64,000 nt of DNA from NCBI RefSeq assembly GCF_000950575.1, contig NZ_CP011005.1:1798001-1862000 (forward strand), read 5' to 3'. The notes under the pieces were generated by a model. The model ran no database searches and had not been told where the DNA came from. It worked only from the letters and a program-made list of their open reading frames with translations. Origin of the DNA: Psychromicrobium lacuslunae. GTDB taxonomy: Bacteria > Actinomycetota > Actinomycetes > Actinomycetales > Micrococcaceae. A program made the position numbers and the translations under genes. Of the stretch, positions 38,342 to 47,472 are shown one piece after another (the first letter of the stretch is position 1; the number at the start of each line of letters is the position of its first letter).

Positions 38342-39196
38342 GTGGCGGACTTGCGATGGAGCCCGGAGGGCCCCAATTTAGTGGTGCGAGCGGAGAACTC
38401 AGATTTTCTGCCAAGCTTGCCGGATGGATCGTTCTCGCTGATCTATTTGGATCCACCGTTCAATACCGGGCGGGTGCAGTCCCGACAGAACACCATGATG
38501 GTGCGCAGCACAACCGGTTCGCGGACCGGATTTGCCGGGCATAACTACGAGACCGTCAAGGGCTCGCTGCACAGTTACGATGACGCCTTCACCGACTACT
38601 GGGCCTTTCTGGAACCTCGGCTAATCGAAGCTTGGCGTCTGCTGCGGCAGGACGGCACCCTGTATTTGCATCTTGACTATCGGGAAGTGCATTACGCCAA
38701 GGTAATGCTGGACGCGATTTTTGGCCGTGAATGTTTCTTGAATGAGATCATCTGGGCCTATGACTACGGCGCCCGGGCGAAGAGCCGCTGGCCAACCAAG
38801 CACGACAATATCCTGGTCTACGTCAAAGATCCGGCGAAATACCACTTCGACAGCGCAGCCGTCGACCGGGAGCCCTATATGGCTCCCGGCCTGGTCACCG
38901 CTGAAAAGGCGGCGCTGGGTAAATTGCCTACCGATGTTTGGTGGCACACCATCGTCTCCCCCACCGGTAAGGAGAAAACCGGTTACCCAACGCAAAAACC
39001 CGAGGGGTTGATTCGTCGTGTGGTGACCGCTTCTTCTCAACCTGGCGACTGGGTGCTGGACTTCTTTGCGGGTTCGGGAACGCTGGGTTCAGTGGCCGCC
39101 GCTTTGGATCGTCGTTTTGTCTGCATTGATCAGAACCCCGAAGCTATTGGCATTATGTCCGCGCGGCTCGGCCGGTTCGCGGAAATCATCGAATAG
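38342..39196 (+). CDS. Site-specific DNA methyltransferase, DPPF type (orphan)
   Basis: 284 aa. Catalytic motif IV DPPF is at residues 37-40 and AdoMet-binding motif I FAGSG at 242-246, the beta-class order of N6-adenine or N4-cytosine methyltransferases. Between them lies a target-recognition stretch (WPTKHDNILVYVKDP). GTG 38342 lies 6 bp after the helicase stop, so the two are likely co-transcribed. No restriction endonuclease or specificity gene is nearby, so it is a solitary methylase, perhaps a regulatory or maintenance one. Target site unknown. Confidence 0.88.
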   Translation: MADLRWSPEGPNLVVRAENSDFLPSLPDGSFSLIYLDPPFNTGRVQSRQNTMMVRSTTGSRTGFAGHNYETVKGSLHSYDDAFTDYWAFLEPRLIEAWRLLRQDGTLYLHLDYREVHYAKVMLDAIFGRECFLNEIIWAYDYGARAKSRWPTKHDNILVYVKDPAKYHFDSAAVDREPYMAPGLVTAEKAALGKLPTDVWWHTIVSPTGKEKTGYPTQKPEGLIRRVVTASSQPGDWVLDFFAGSGTLGSVAAALDRRFVCIDQNPEAIGIMSARLGRFAEIIE

Positions 39197-39248
39197 TTCG
39201 CCTCAGGCCATCCTGCACTCGAGGAGCTGTCAGTCAGGAGCCGATTTT

Positions 39249-40079
39249 TCAGTTTCCCCTGACGCGGCTCAATTGCCGTGATTTTTGCCCGGTTGTTGCC
39301 CCGCTTCGACCGGGTAGCACCACCAACCGGCCGGTTCCCGGATGCCTAAAGACGTCCATTGGTGAGCGATAGATCCGGCTCAGCACCTCGGCGTCGCACA
39401 CCTGTTCTGGCGCCCCAGCAGCGACTACCCGGCCGTGATCGAGCAGCACCATCCGATCTGAGTAACTCGCCGCCAAATCCAGATCATGCAATACCACGAC
39501 AGCGGCGCCACCGGAGTCGGCGACCTGGCGGCAGATCGCCAGCGCGGATTCCTGGTGCCTCACGTCCAGCGCGGCCGTCGGTTCATCGAGCAAAAGAAGC
39601 CTAGTCTGCTGCGCCAACACTCGGCCCAGAGTGGTACGGGCCATCTCACCACCGGAGAGTGTGGTTACCTCGCGGTCCGAAAGATTCGCTGTTTCAGTGC
39701 GCGCCAGGGCTTGCTTAACCGCGGCACCGTCGTGCTGCTCGGACTCGCTGCCGCGCCAAGCCAACCGCCCCATCCGCACCACTTCCTCGACGGTGTAGGC
39801 ATAGCTGACTTTCGAATCCTGCAATGCTACGGCTCGACGTCGGGCCAGCTCGCGCGGCGTGTATTGGCTCAGCTCCTTGCCTTCGAGGCTGATCAAGCCC
39901 TGATCCGGCTTCAGATCACCGGCGAGCAGGCCTAACACTGTGGATTTTCCGGCACCATTTGGCCCGACCAGGCTGAGCACTTCGCCGGCCCTGATGCTCA
40001 GTGAAAGGTGCGGGATGATCTGTTTGCCGGGCACGCCAAAACTGACGCCGCGAAGCACTGCAATAGCAGACTCACTCAT
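39249..40079 (-). CDS. hmuV: Haem ABC transporter ATP-binding protein HmuV
   Basis: 276 aa with Walker A GPNGAGKST, signature LSGGEMART, Walker B LLLLDEPTAALD and switch VVVLHDLDLA. The family is that of iron-siderophore and haem importers; the operon (HtaA, HmuT, HmuU) fixes haem as the ligand. The start overlaps the hmuU stop by 4 bp. It is the last gene of the operon and converges with the methyltransferase gene. Confidence 0.92.
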   Translation of the reverse strand: MSESAIAVLRGVSFGVPGKQIIPHLSLSIRAGEVLSLVGPNGAGKSTVLGLLAGDLKPDQGLISLEGKELSQYTPRELARRRAVALQDSKVSYAYTVEEVVRMGRLAWRGSESEQHDGAAVKQALARTETANLSDREVTTLSGGEMARTTLGRVLAQQTRLLLLDEPTAALDVRHQESALAICRQVADSGGAAVVVLHDLDLAASYSDRMVLLDHGRVVAAGAPEQVCDAEVLSRIYRSPMDVFRHPGTGRLVVLPGRSGATTGQKSRQLSRVRGN

Positions 40080-41125
40080 AGCGCCCCCGACTTTTTGAGC
40101 GTTTGCCGCAGTAATAAGAAAAATGCCGGCGCGCCGACCAGCGCGGTAAAGATACCGATGGGCAGGTCGGCGAAGGGAATCAGGGTGCGCGCCGCGAGGT
40201 CGGCCAGCGAAACCATTAGCGCGCCACCCAGCAGGCTAAGCGGTAGCAGTCGCTTAGCCGAGGGACCGACCGCCAGCCGGATCAGGTGCGGCACGATGAG
40301 GCCGACGAAACCAATTATTCCGCTGTAGGCCACTGCCCCAGAAGTCATCAACGCGACCGCGAGAATCGCGATCATCCGCACTCCCTCAACCGATAGACCG
40401 ACATGCCCGGCGGCCCGCTCACCGAGCGCCAGCACGTCGAGCCGAGCAAGCAGCAAAAAACACAGCACGATGCCTAAGCCAATCGGCAGCAACACCGAAA
40501 GCACAGCCGCCCAGGTAGAGCCATTGAGCGAACCCATCTGCCAAAACACGATCTGCTCCCGGCTCTGTGTGTCGGCGAGAAAAACCAGCAGCGCTATCAC
40601 CGCCGAGGCGAGTGCGTTGACCGAGATTCCGGTCAAAACCAAGGTCAGCACCGAGGCTTTGCCTTTCACCCTGGAGAGCAGGTAGACCAAAACCGTGGTC
40701 AGCAACCCCGCCACGAAAGCCGCTAAGGGCTGGCCGAATAAACCCGCCGCGCCACCACCAAAGACGATTACCGCGCTTGCCCCCACCGCAGACCCTGCGG
40801 AGATGCCAATCACCGCCGGTTCGGCGAGCGGATTCGCAAAGACGGCCTGCATCACCGCACCGGAGAGTCCCAATGCGGCGCCGACCAAAATCGCCATCAC
40901 CACCCGGGGAAACCTGACGTTCCACAGCGTGGCATCGGCAAAACCAGGTTCCCCGGGTAGCAATTGAAGTTTTCGGCCTAGCGCTGCCACGATCTCGGCG
41001 GCCGAAACCTGAAACTGGCCGGCTCCGGCCGACAGCACGGCCAGCAGGATCAGGGCCAGTAAGAGACCGAGGCCCAGCAGCAGAGCTCGCCGGGTGCGGT
41101 TAATCGATCGATATCGTTGCAACAC
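40076..41125 (-). CDS. hmuU: Haem ABC transporter permease HmuU (FecCD family)
   Basis: 349 aa, about ten hydrophobic segments. It starts with a basic cytosolic end, then a first helix at residues 14-33. The family marks are VRFPRVVMAILVGAALGLSGAVMQ and the late GFVGLIVPHLIRL, which is the coupling region for the ATPase. It lies 3 bp after hmuT and overlaps hmuV by 4 bp. Confidence 0.93.
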   Translation of the reverse strand: MLQRYRSINRTRRALLLGLGLLLALILLAVLSAGAGQFQVSAAEIVAALGRKLQLLPGEPGFADATLWNVRFPRVVMAILVGAALGLSGAVMQAVFANPLAEPAVIGISAGSAVGASAVIVFGGGAAGLFGQPLAAFVAGLLTTVLVYLLSRVKGKASVLTLVLTGISVNALASAVIALLVFLADTQSREQIVFWQMGSLNGSTWAAVLSVLLPIGLGIVLCFLLLARLDVLALGERAAGHVGLSVEGVRMIAILAVALMTSGAVAYSGIIGFVGLIVPHLIRLAVGPSAKRLLPLSLLGGALMVSLADLAARTLIPFADLPIGIFTALVGAPAFFLLLRQTLKKSGAL

Positions 41126-41128
41126 TGC

Positions 41129-42253
41129 TTAGCCCTGGGCCGTTCCGAGCAGACCCTTCGGGTCGTAAATAGCCTTTGCCAAGCTACGCAACACGGCCGG
41201 GAAATTCGGACCAAACGACAGGATCTGACCGTCAGCCATGTCTACCACCCGGCGAGCCGCTCCGGCCGGAGTCTCAGCCACGCCGGGTCTTTTCAAAAGT
41301 CCATCTATTCCCCCGGTCGATTCCAGGCCGGAGGTCATCATCAGGAAGACCTGGGGTGAGAGCGCGGCCAGTGCTTCACTATTCGCCGGTTTGACGTCCT
41401 TTATTCCCACTTTGCTGGCAACGTCCACGCCGCCCAGCTGCTGGATCAGATCATCGGCTCCGGAGCCAGCGCCCAGGATGAAGAACACCCCGGCCTTGCC
41501 TCGGACGTAGAGGAAGGCGATCGCGGGTCTCTTCGCGGCGTCCTGCGGCACCAATTTCTTAAGGTAATCCTGCGTCGCGGCCAGCTCAGCAGCGACCCTT
41601 TTATTCAACTCGACGGCGGCCTCCGGTAGACCGAGCGCCTGGCCGACAGCGGTGATCCCCGGAGCCATTAAGTCGATTGAACGATCCGGGTCAAAATTCA
41701 CCACGGTTACTCCGCTCGAACGGATCTGCTCAAGCACTTCCGGCGGACCAATGGTGGAATCGATGAGCAGCAGGCTGGGCTTGAGCTGCAAAATCGCTTC
41801 TGCGTTGAGCTCGTGACCGTTCTGAGTCACTATTGGCAGGCCGCTGAGTGACTTATTGGTATTCGAGACGGTTCGGCCGACCAGCTTGTCACCCAAGCCA
41901 AGGGCAATAACGGTATCGGCAATAGTGCCGTAAAGATCCAGGGCCAGGATTCTGCTGGTATCACTGACGGTGACCCGCTGCTTGTTGAAGTCGGTCACCG
42001 TGGCGGGCAGCTTCTGTTGGTGTTTCCCCGGTATCGGTTCGACGTCGGCGACGCTGCTGGCGGTACTGCGCCCCTGCAAAGTGCGAGGATCAGGTAATTG
42101 TACGGACGAGGCCTCCGCCGAGCTGCTCTGCTGTGTCGCTGACGACGGCGTGACTGGCTGCGGGTTGGCCGCTGAGCAAGCGGCCAACCCTAGAAACAGC
42201 GCGACAGCGGCAATGCCCGCTGCCAGCCGGTGCCCGGTATTAGTGCGAGGCAC
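41129..42253 (-). CDS. hmuT: Haem-binding lipoprotein HmuT
   Basis: 374 aa. Lipobox GLAAC follows a basic, hydrophobic signal at residues 8-26, so the mature protein is anchored on the outside of the membrane. A Ser/Gln/Pro linker leads to a periplasmic-binding fold of the TroA/BtuF kind (SRILALDLYGTIADTVIALGLGDKLVGR). It hands haem to HmuUV. The start overlaps the htaA coding end by 14 bp. Confidence 0.9.
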   Translation of the reverse strand: MPRTNTGHRLAAGIAAVALFLGLAACSAANPQPVTPSSATQQSSSAEASSVQLPDPRTLQGRSTASSVADVEPIPGKHQQKLPATVTDFNKQRVTVSDTSRILALDLYGTIADTVIALGLGDKLVGRTVSNTNKSLSGLPIVTQNGHELNAEAILQLKPSLLLIDSTIGPPEVLEQIRSSGVTVVNFDPDRSIDLMAPGITAVGQALGLPEAAVELNKRVAAELAATQDYLKKLVPQDAAKRPAIAFLYVRGKAGVFFILGAGSGADDLIQQLGGVDVASKVGIKDVKPANSEALAALSPQVFLMMTSGLESTGGIDGLLKRPGVAETPAGAARRVVDMADGQILSFGPNFPAVLRSLAKAIYDPKGLLGTAQG

Positions 42254-44009
42254 GACGACGCGTTGCTGCCAGTGCTACCGCACCTGCCAGCAGCAGGAAA
42301 GCTGCCGAGCCAGCGAGCAGAGCAAGGCCATCGGCACCGGTATTAGCCAGTTTTCCGGTCACCGAGGCGGCAGAGACCGAACCACCTTGAGCAGCGATGC
42401 CCAAAGCTTGGCAGTCAGCCGCTGCCCCCAACTGCACGGAGAGGGCGACCGGATCGAGTGCGGTGCCAGCTGCGTAGAAACCCGCAAAAGCGGTAGCACC
42501 GGCGGCCGTGAGAGTAGCCGGAGCTGCTGCTACGCTCACGCTATGAGCGTTCGCGGACAGTCCGGAGAGGTCAAGAGTGGCGAACTCGACGGCAGCGCTC
42601 TGAGTTTTCTTCCCCGACATATCGGAGGAAATCACGTCAGCGATCAACACGCCAGCAGTGGCTGAGGTTTGCGAGATCCGCAGCTTGCTAATGGTCAGAT
42701 CCAGCACTCCGCCGTGTCCGGTGAAATGGACTCCACCGGCAAAACCGTAGTTTCCGGTGTTCGTAGCGGGGTCAAAAATTCCGTTCGTGGCATTGAAAGA
42801 GAAGGCGCTGCCGTTGTAGCTGGCATCGTTCAGGGTCCAGTTACCCTTGGCGATACCGCTGCGGATGTAGCTGCGGAACGACGATTTAATCCCCCAGTTC
42901 AAGGAACCGGTGGACAGCTGCCGCACGGTGCACTGCGCTGCTTCTTGTGGCTGCAGAGCCGTCGAGGCGCTGGCCGTGGCCTGCTTGGTTTCGGCAATCG
43001 TGGTCGGAGCTGGCTTAGTTGCTGTGCCGGGCTGCGGCTTGCTGGTCGGCTGCGGTTTGACGGTGGGCTGCGGAGTCGGGATAACGGTTGGCTTCGGTGT
43101 TACCGCAGCCGCGTACTTCAGGTTAGTCGCGGTGTTCTGCGACTTATCGCTCATCCCTTGGCCGTGTGCTTTGGAGGTGTAAACAGCCCAGGCAGTGCTG
43201 GCTTTCGCCGGAACCTGAATCTTCACCGAGAATGATCCATCGGCATTCATCGGCGCGGTCCGGCCCTGGGCGGTAGAGCCGTCAGCGAGCCCAGGAGCCA
43301 GGAAAACGGTATTCGCCATGCTGATCTTGCCAATGCCGAAACCCTCATACAAACCAGCCAGCCCTTGCTCACCGAGAGCTAGGTAAATTCCCGGCGTCGT
43401 CGAGAACCCCGAACCGGTCACCGTCACCTGGCCGCCAGCGGCCGGGATCTCGGTGGCCTTGACGCTCGGCGTCGCGGCTTTCAGTGCTACCTCCGGCTTA
43501 GCAGCCGGGGTGCTGGTGGCCGACGGAGCGGCGACCGCAGTCGCGTACTTCAGATTAGTCACGGTGTTCTGCGATTTATCAGTTGCGCCCTGGCCGTGAG
43601 CCTTGGAGGTGTAAACAGCCCAGGCGGTGCTGGCTTTCGCCGGAACCTGAATCTTCACCGAGAATGATCCATCGGCATTCATTGGAGCGGTTCGACCGCG
43701 GTCCGTGTTGCCATCCACTTGACCCGGGGCGATGAAAACGGTATTCGCCATGGTGATTTTCCCGGTGCCGAAACCTTCATACAGGCCTGGCAGCCCCTGC
43801 TCACCGAGAGCCAGGTAAATCCCGGGCGTCGTCGAGAACCCTGAGCCGGTCACCGTCACCTGGCCGCCAGCGGCCGGAATGTCAGTGACCGTCACGGTTG
43901 GGTTGCCAGCAGCGCTGGCGCTTGGCGCAAAGCCAAGACTCAAAATGACGAGCAGTGCCGCCAGCGCTAGGGCTGGCAGGCGAATCGCCGTGTTACGAAT
44001 GGCGCGCAT
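42240..44009 (-). CDS. htaA: HtaA-domain haem-binding surface protein with LAXTG anchor
   Basis: 589 aa. A signal peptide (residues 1-33, ending SASAAG) leads to two near-identical beta-rich repeats (about 35-155 and 180-300; core TDIPAAGGQVTVTGSGFS), a Pro/Thr/Lys linker, and one HtaA domain starting near residue 370 with GSLNWGIKSSFRSYI and INDASYNGS-like features. The C-terminus has LANTG at 554-558, a hydrophobic segment and an Arg tail, the sorting signal of class E sortases. It would bind haem at the cell surface and pass it to HmuT. Two IdeR/DtxR-like boxes lie upstream. Confidence 0.9.
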   Translation of the reverse strand: MRAIRNTAIRLPALALAALLVILSLGFAPSASAAGNPTVTVTDIPAAGGQVTVTGSGFSTTPGIYLALGEQGLPGLYEGFGTGKITMANTVFIAPGQVDGNTDRGRTAPMNADGSFSVKIQVPAKASTAWAVYTSKAHGQGATDKSQNTVTNLKYATAVAAPSATSTPAAKPEVALKAATPSVKATEIPAAGGQVTVTGSGFSTTPGIYLALGEQGLAGLYEGFGIGKISMANTVFLAPGLADGSTAQGRTAPMNADGSFSVKIQVPAKASTAWAVYTSKAHGQGMSDKSQNTATNLKYAAAVTPKPTVIPTPQPTVKPQPTSKPQPGTATKPAPTTIAETKQATASASTALQPQEAAQCTVRQLSTGSLNWGIKSSFRSYIRSGIAKGNWTLNDASYNGSAFSFNATNGIFDPATNTGNYGFAGGVHFTGHGGVLDLTISKLRISQTSATAGVLIADVISSDMSGKKTQSAAVEFATLDLSGLSANAHSVSVAAAPATLTAAGATAFAGFYAAGTALDPVALSVQLGAAADCQALGIAAQGGSVSAASVTGKLANTGADGLALLAGSAAFLLLAGAVALAATRRRASH

Positions 44010-44033
44010 TAAGAATCCTTCACTAGTTGTTCA

Positions 44034-44067
44034 TTAGGTAAGCCTTAATTAGGTTAGCCTCGCCTTA
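44034..44067. promoter_or_regulatory. Two DtxR/IdeR-type iron boxes in the htaA/hmuO divergent promoter
   Basis: Against the consensus TTAGGTTAGGCTAACCTAA, site 44049-44067 matches 15 positions (16 if the central base is free). Site 44034-44052 matches 13. For haem oxygenase the first site lies between TTAATT (44045-44050) and TATTTA (44069-44074), spaced by 18 bp, a classic repression position. Iron-replete repression of both directions is inferred. Confidence 0.82.
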
Positions 44068-44118
44068 CTATTTAAGCTATTCTCTGTGATGTACCCCTCA
44101 AACGACAGTGGAGTTTCT

Positions 44119-44769
44119 GTGACCAGCCAACCCCAGCTTGCCGATCTGATGCGCGAATCCAGTCAGACGGACCACCAAGAAGCCGAAGACAGTTCCTTTA
44201 TCGCTGAGCTGATGACGGGGAAGCTGAGTTTGCTGCACTACCAAGCTTTGCTAGCGCAATACGCCTATCTCTATGCCGCGCTTGATAGTTGCGCAACCGA
44301 GCTGCGGAGCGCGGGCCACTTCAGTGCCTTACTCGATGCCAGACTGGAGCGAAGCGCCCTCATGCTGGCTGATCTTGCTGCGCTCGGAGCCAGCACGGCG
44401 GGGCCTTTGCCGAGCATGGTGAGGTATGTGGAACGGATTCGAAACGTCTCAACACAACAGCCACACCGCTACCTGGCTCATCATTATGTGCGATTCCTGG
44501 GCGATCTCTCCGGCGGCCAAATTCTTGCCAGAAAAATCCAGCAACACTACGGTGCCGGGGAGCGAGAACTGACAGCCTGGGATTTTACGGCCCTGGGCAA
44601 GCTCAAACCCTATAAGGATCGATACCGCGGCGCCCTGAACGAGCTACAGCTGACCTCGACTCAGGTGAACGAAGTCCTTGACGAAGTTCGGCGCGCCTTT
44701 GGCTTCAATAAGGAGCTATTCCAAGAACTCTCCACCAGCACCCCCGACCCAGCCTTACTCTCCCACTAG
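44119..44769 (+). CDS. hmuO: Haem oxygenase (biliverdin-producing, HmuO family)
   Basis: 216 aa. It opens imported haem to biliverdin, iron and CO. The proximal His is in QTDHQEAEDSSF, and the distal helix Gly motif is GDLSGGQILARKI, with YVRFLGDLSGG before it. Start: GTG 44119 has GGAG five bases before it and gives the usual N-terminal length; ATG 44089 and GTG 44086 upstream lack a ribosome site. It is divergent from the haem uptake operon and shares its iron boxes. Confidence 0.92.
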   Translation: MTSQPQLADLMRESSQTDHQEAEDSSFIAELMTGKLSLLHYQALLAQYAYLYAALDSCATELRSAGHFSALLDARLERSALMLADLAALGASTAGPLPSMVRYVERIRNVSTQQPHRYLAHHYVRFLGDLSGGQILARKIQQHYGAGERELTAWDFTALGKLKPYKDRYRGALNELQLTSTQVNEVLDEVRRAFGFNKELFQELSTSTPDPALLSH

Positions 44770-44776
44770 CAGTAAC

Positions 44777-45622
44777 TCAGCGGATCACCGAGCAGCCACT
44801 GGCCTGCGCTTCGATCCGTTCGAGCGCTTCCGGGCTGGTCAAGTTCTCGCCCAGACGATTGGGCTTACCGGTGCCGTGATAATCGGATGATCCGGTAACG
44901 ATCAGGTCGTGCCGCCGGGCGAGATCCCGCAGAAACGCTTTACCGGCCTCAGGGTTATCCCGATGATCTATTTCCACCCCGGCTAAGCCCGCCTGAATCA
45001 TTTCCTCAAAAACTTCCTCGGCCACCACCCGTCCGCGTGCGGAAGCCATCGGGTGCGCGAAGACCGGCACTCCACCGGCCTGACGGACCAGGGTGACCGC
45101 AAGGACTGGGTTTGGCGCATAATGTGAGACCCAGTATTTGCTACGAGCGGTCAGGATCGAGGCAAAAGCCTCCGAACGATCGGCAACTACACCGGCGGCA
45201 ATCAGCGCGTCAGCAATATGCGGCCGGCCGACCGTTGCCCCGGGAGAGACATGTAGCGAAACATCGTCCCAGTTCAGCGGATAATCCTCGGAGAGCCTTT
45301 CGACCATCCGCTCGGCCCTACTAAGTCGCGCTTGCCGCGATTTAGTGATCTCCTCCAGCAGTCCGGGGTGCTCCGGGTCGTGCAGATAGCTCAGCAGGTG
45401 CACAGTGATGCCCTGCTCGGTACGGCAGGAGATTTCCATCCCGGGCACTAGGCCGATGCCGATTTCCTGCGCCCGGTTGGTCGCTTCCCGCCAACCCCCA
45501 GTGGAATCGTGATCGGTCAACGCCACCATATCTAACCCGGCCACCTGAGCAGCGTCTACTAATGCGGCCGGGGCTTCAGTGCCATCGGAGACATTCGAAT
45601 GCGCGTGTAAATCGATCCTCAC
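44777..45622 (-). CDS. PHP-domain phosphoesterase (YciV/RNase AM-like)
   Basis: 281 aa. The metal-binding motifs are DLHAHSNVSDG at the N-terminus, ALTDHDSTGG, PGMEISC, FAHPMAS and SDYHG near the C-terminus. They match stand-alone PHP phosphoesterases that act on small nucleotides or RNA 5' ends. It starts at GTG 45622. It converges with the haem oxygenase gene with only 7 bp between stops. Confidence 0.88.
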   Translation of the reverse strand: MRIDLHAHSNVSDGTEAPAALVDAAQVAGLDMVALTDHDSTGGWREATNRAQEIGIGLVPGMEISCRTEQGITVHLLSYLHDPEHPGLLEEITKSRQARLSRAERMVERLSEDYPLNWDDVSLHVSPGATVGRPHIADALIAAGVVADRSEAFASILTARSKYWVSHYAPNPVLAVTLVRQAGGVPVFAHPMASARGRVVAEEVFEEMIQAGLAGVEIDHRDNPEAGKAFLRDLARRHDLIVTGSSDYHGTGKPNRLGENLTSPEALERIEAQASGCSVIR

Positions 45623-45755
45623 CTACCCAGCCTATGCCGCCGCACCGAAATAACCGGCCACCGGCAGAGCGATTGCGTTCCTCGCGGCGGCATCTCGCCA
45701 TTGCAATACGACGGTTCGACTGGCGGCCTCCGGCACGCAGTGGCAGGATTGACTC

Positions 45756-47318
45756 GTGACGCAGACCCCAGAAAATTCAGAACAGCCCATCGAAGACCGG
45801 GTTAATAACCGGTCACTACGCCCCGACTCGGATGCCTTCCGATCATTCATGAGCGCCAACTGGGCGCAGTCGAGCCAAGAACTACCCGCCCAAGCAGCGG
45901 TAGCTGAACACGCGGCCCGCCGCCGCAAGGCAATTAGTGAGCAGTTCAAAGGCGAACGACTCGTTATCCCGGCCGGGCCGCTCAAGGTCCGGTCCAACGA
46001 CACCGACTACATGTATCGGCCGCATTCTGCCTTCGCGCACCTGACCGGCCTTGGCGTGGACCATGAACCCGACGCTATTCTGGTTCTGGAACCGGTCGAT
46101 GAAGGTAGTGGCGATGACGGTGGGCACCACCAAGCCACGCTTTATTTCCGACCGATGGCTGGCCGCGATTCCAAGGAGTTCTACTCCGATGCACGTTCCG
46201 GTGAGTTCTGGATCGGCAAGCGCCCGACGCTGGCCGAGCTACGCGCCGAGCTCGCTCTGCCGACCGCTGATCTTGCCGAAGCTGAAGTGGCCCTGACCAA
46301 GAACGTCGGTGCTGCGGAAATCGGCGGCGTACAGGTGCGTTTAGTCCGTGATGTCGATCCTCAGTTGGACGCCCTCATTGACACCGCCCGGATCAATACC
46401 GCGCTCAACCCAGAAACCGCTGACCTCAGCCAAGCTGATGCCCAGGACGCCAAGCTCGCCGAGGCGCTCTCTGAGCTTCGGCTGGTGAAGGATGACTGGG
46501 AGGTCGAGCAGCTGGAAATCGCGGTAGCGGCCACCATTGAAGGTTTCGCCGAGGTGGTCCGGGCGCTGCCGCGCGCCATCACTCATCATCGTGGCGAGCG
46601 CGTGGTAGAAGGCGCCTTCGCTGCCCGTGCCCGCGAGGAGGGCAACGGCCTGGGCTATGAGACCATTGCCGCCGCCGGTGACCACGCCACCACTCTGCAC
46701 TGGATTACCAATAACGGCCAGGTGAAGTCAGGCGAGCTGCTGCTGCTCGACGCTGGCGTGGAAGCCGACTCGCTCTACACCGCTGATATCACCCGCACGC
46801 TACCGGTCAACGGCACTTTCACAGAGACTCAGCGCAAGGTGTATCAGGCCGTGCTGGATGCTTCCGATGCCGCCTTCAAGGCGGCCAAGCCGGGCGTGAA
46901 GTTCCGCGAAATCCACGGTGCCGCGATGACGGTCTTAGCTGACCGGCTCGCGCTGTGGGGGCTGCTGCCGGTCTCTGCCGAAGAGGCTCTGACTCCCGAG
47001 GGCCAGCAGCATCGTCGTTGGATGCCACACGGTACCAGCCACCACCTGGGCCTCGATGTGCATGATTGCGCGCAGGCCCGTGCCGAGCTGTACCTGGACG
47101 GCATCCTCGAAGAGGGCATGGTCTTCACCATCGAGCCAGGCCTCTACTTCAAGGCCGACGACCTGGCAGTACCGGAAGAGTACCGCGGCATCGGCGTCCG
47201 GATTGAGGACGATGTGCTGGTCACCGCTGACGGGAATCGTAACCTCAGTTCCGCCCTCCCGCGCAGCCCGGAGGACGTGGAATCCTGGATGGCCGGTATC
47301 TACGAGAACCAAGGCTAG
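45756..47318 (+). CDS. pepP: Xaa-Pro aminopeptidase (aminopeptidase P)
   Basis: 520 aa. An AMP_N domain (YRPHSAFAHLTGLG) precedes the pita-bread metallopeptidase. Metal ligands appear in LLLDAGVEADSLYTADITRT, HGTSHHLGLDVHD, FTIEPGLYF and GVRIEDDVLVT. It removes N-terminal residues before Pro, in the cytoplasm. The start is GTG 45756; a hydrophilic stretch of about 70 residues precedes the conserved region. It ends before a 72-bp palindromic element. Confidence 0.93.
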   Translation: MTQTPENSEQPIEDRVNNRSLRPDSDAFRSFMSANWAQSSQELPAQAAVAEHAARRRKAISEQFKGERLVIPAGPLKVRSNDTDYMYRPHSAFAHLTGLGVDHEPDAILVLEPVDEGSGDDGGHHQATLYFRPMAGRDSKEFYSDARSGEFWIGKRPTLAELRAELALPTADLAEAEVALTKNVGAAEIGGVQVRLVRDVDPQLDALIDTARINTALNPETADLSQADAQDAKLAEALSELRLVKDDWEVEQLEIAVAATIEGFAEVVRALPRAITHHRGERVVEGAFAARAREEGNGLGYETIAAAGDHATTLHWITNNGQVKSGELLLLDAGVEADSLYTADITRTLPVNGTFTETQRKVYQAVLDASDAAFKAAKPGVKFREIHGAAMTVLADRLALWGLLPVSAEEALTPEGQQHRRWMPHGTSHHLGLDVHDCAQARAELYLDGILEEGMVFTIEPGLYFKADDLAVPEEYRGIGVRIEDDVLVTADGNRNLSSALPRSPEDVESWMAGIYENQG

Positions 47319-47370
47319 CCTGAGCCTTCTCCCCCACCTTCCATCCTCTGCACCCCGCACCCTCTGCACC

Positions 47371-47442
47371 CGCGAGTTCGTTACTAAGTCTCGGATTCGC
47401 TAGTAATTACTAGCGAATCCGAGAGGAAACCACGAACTCGCG
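47371..47442. repeat. 72-bp palindromic element, copy 1
   Basis: The outer arms CGCGAGTTCGT (47371-47381) and ACGAACTCGCG (47432-47442) enclose a perfect 36-bp palindrome (47389-47424) centred on TAATTA; a 7-nt mismatched internal loop separates them. It lies between the convergent pepP and kinase genes and could act as a bidirectional terminator. Copy 2 is at 48068-48139 in the same orientation. Confidence 0.9.
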
Positions 47443-47472
47443 GGGTGTGGTGTTGAGGGAGGGGTGCAGTGT

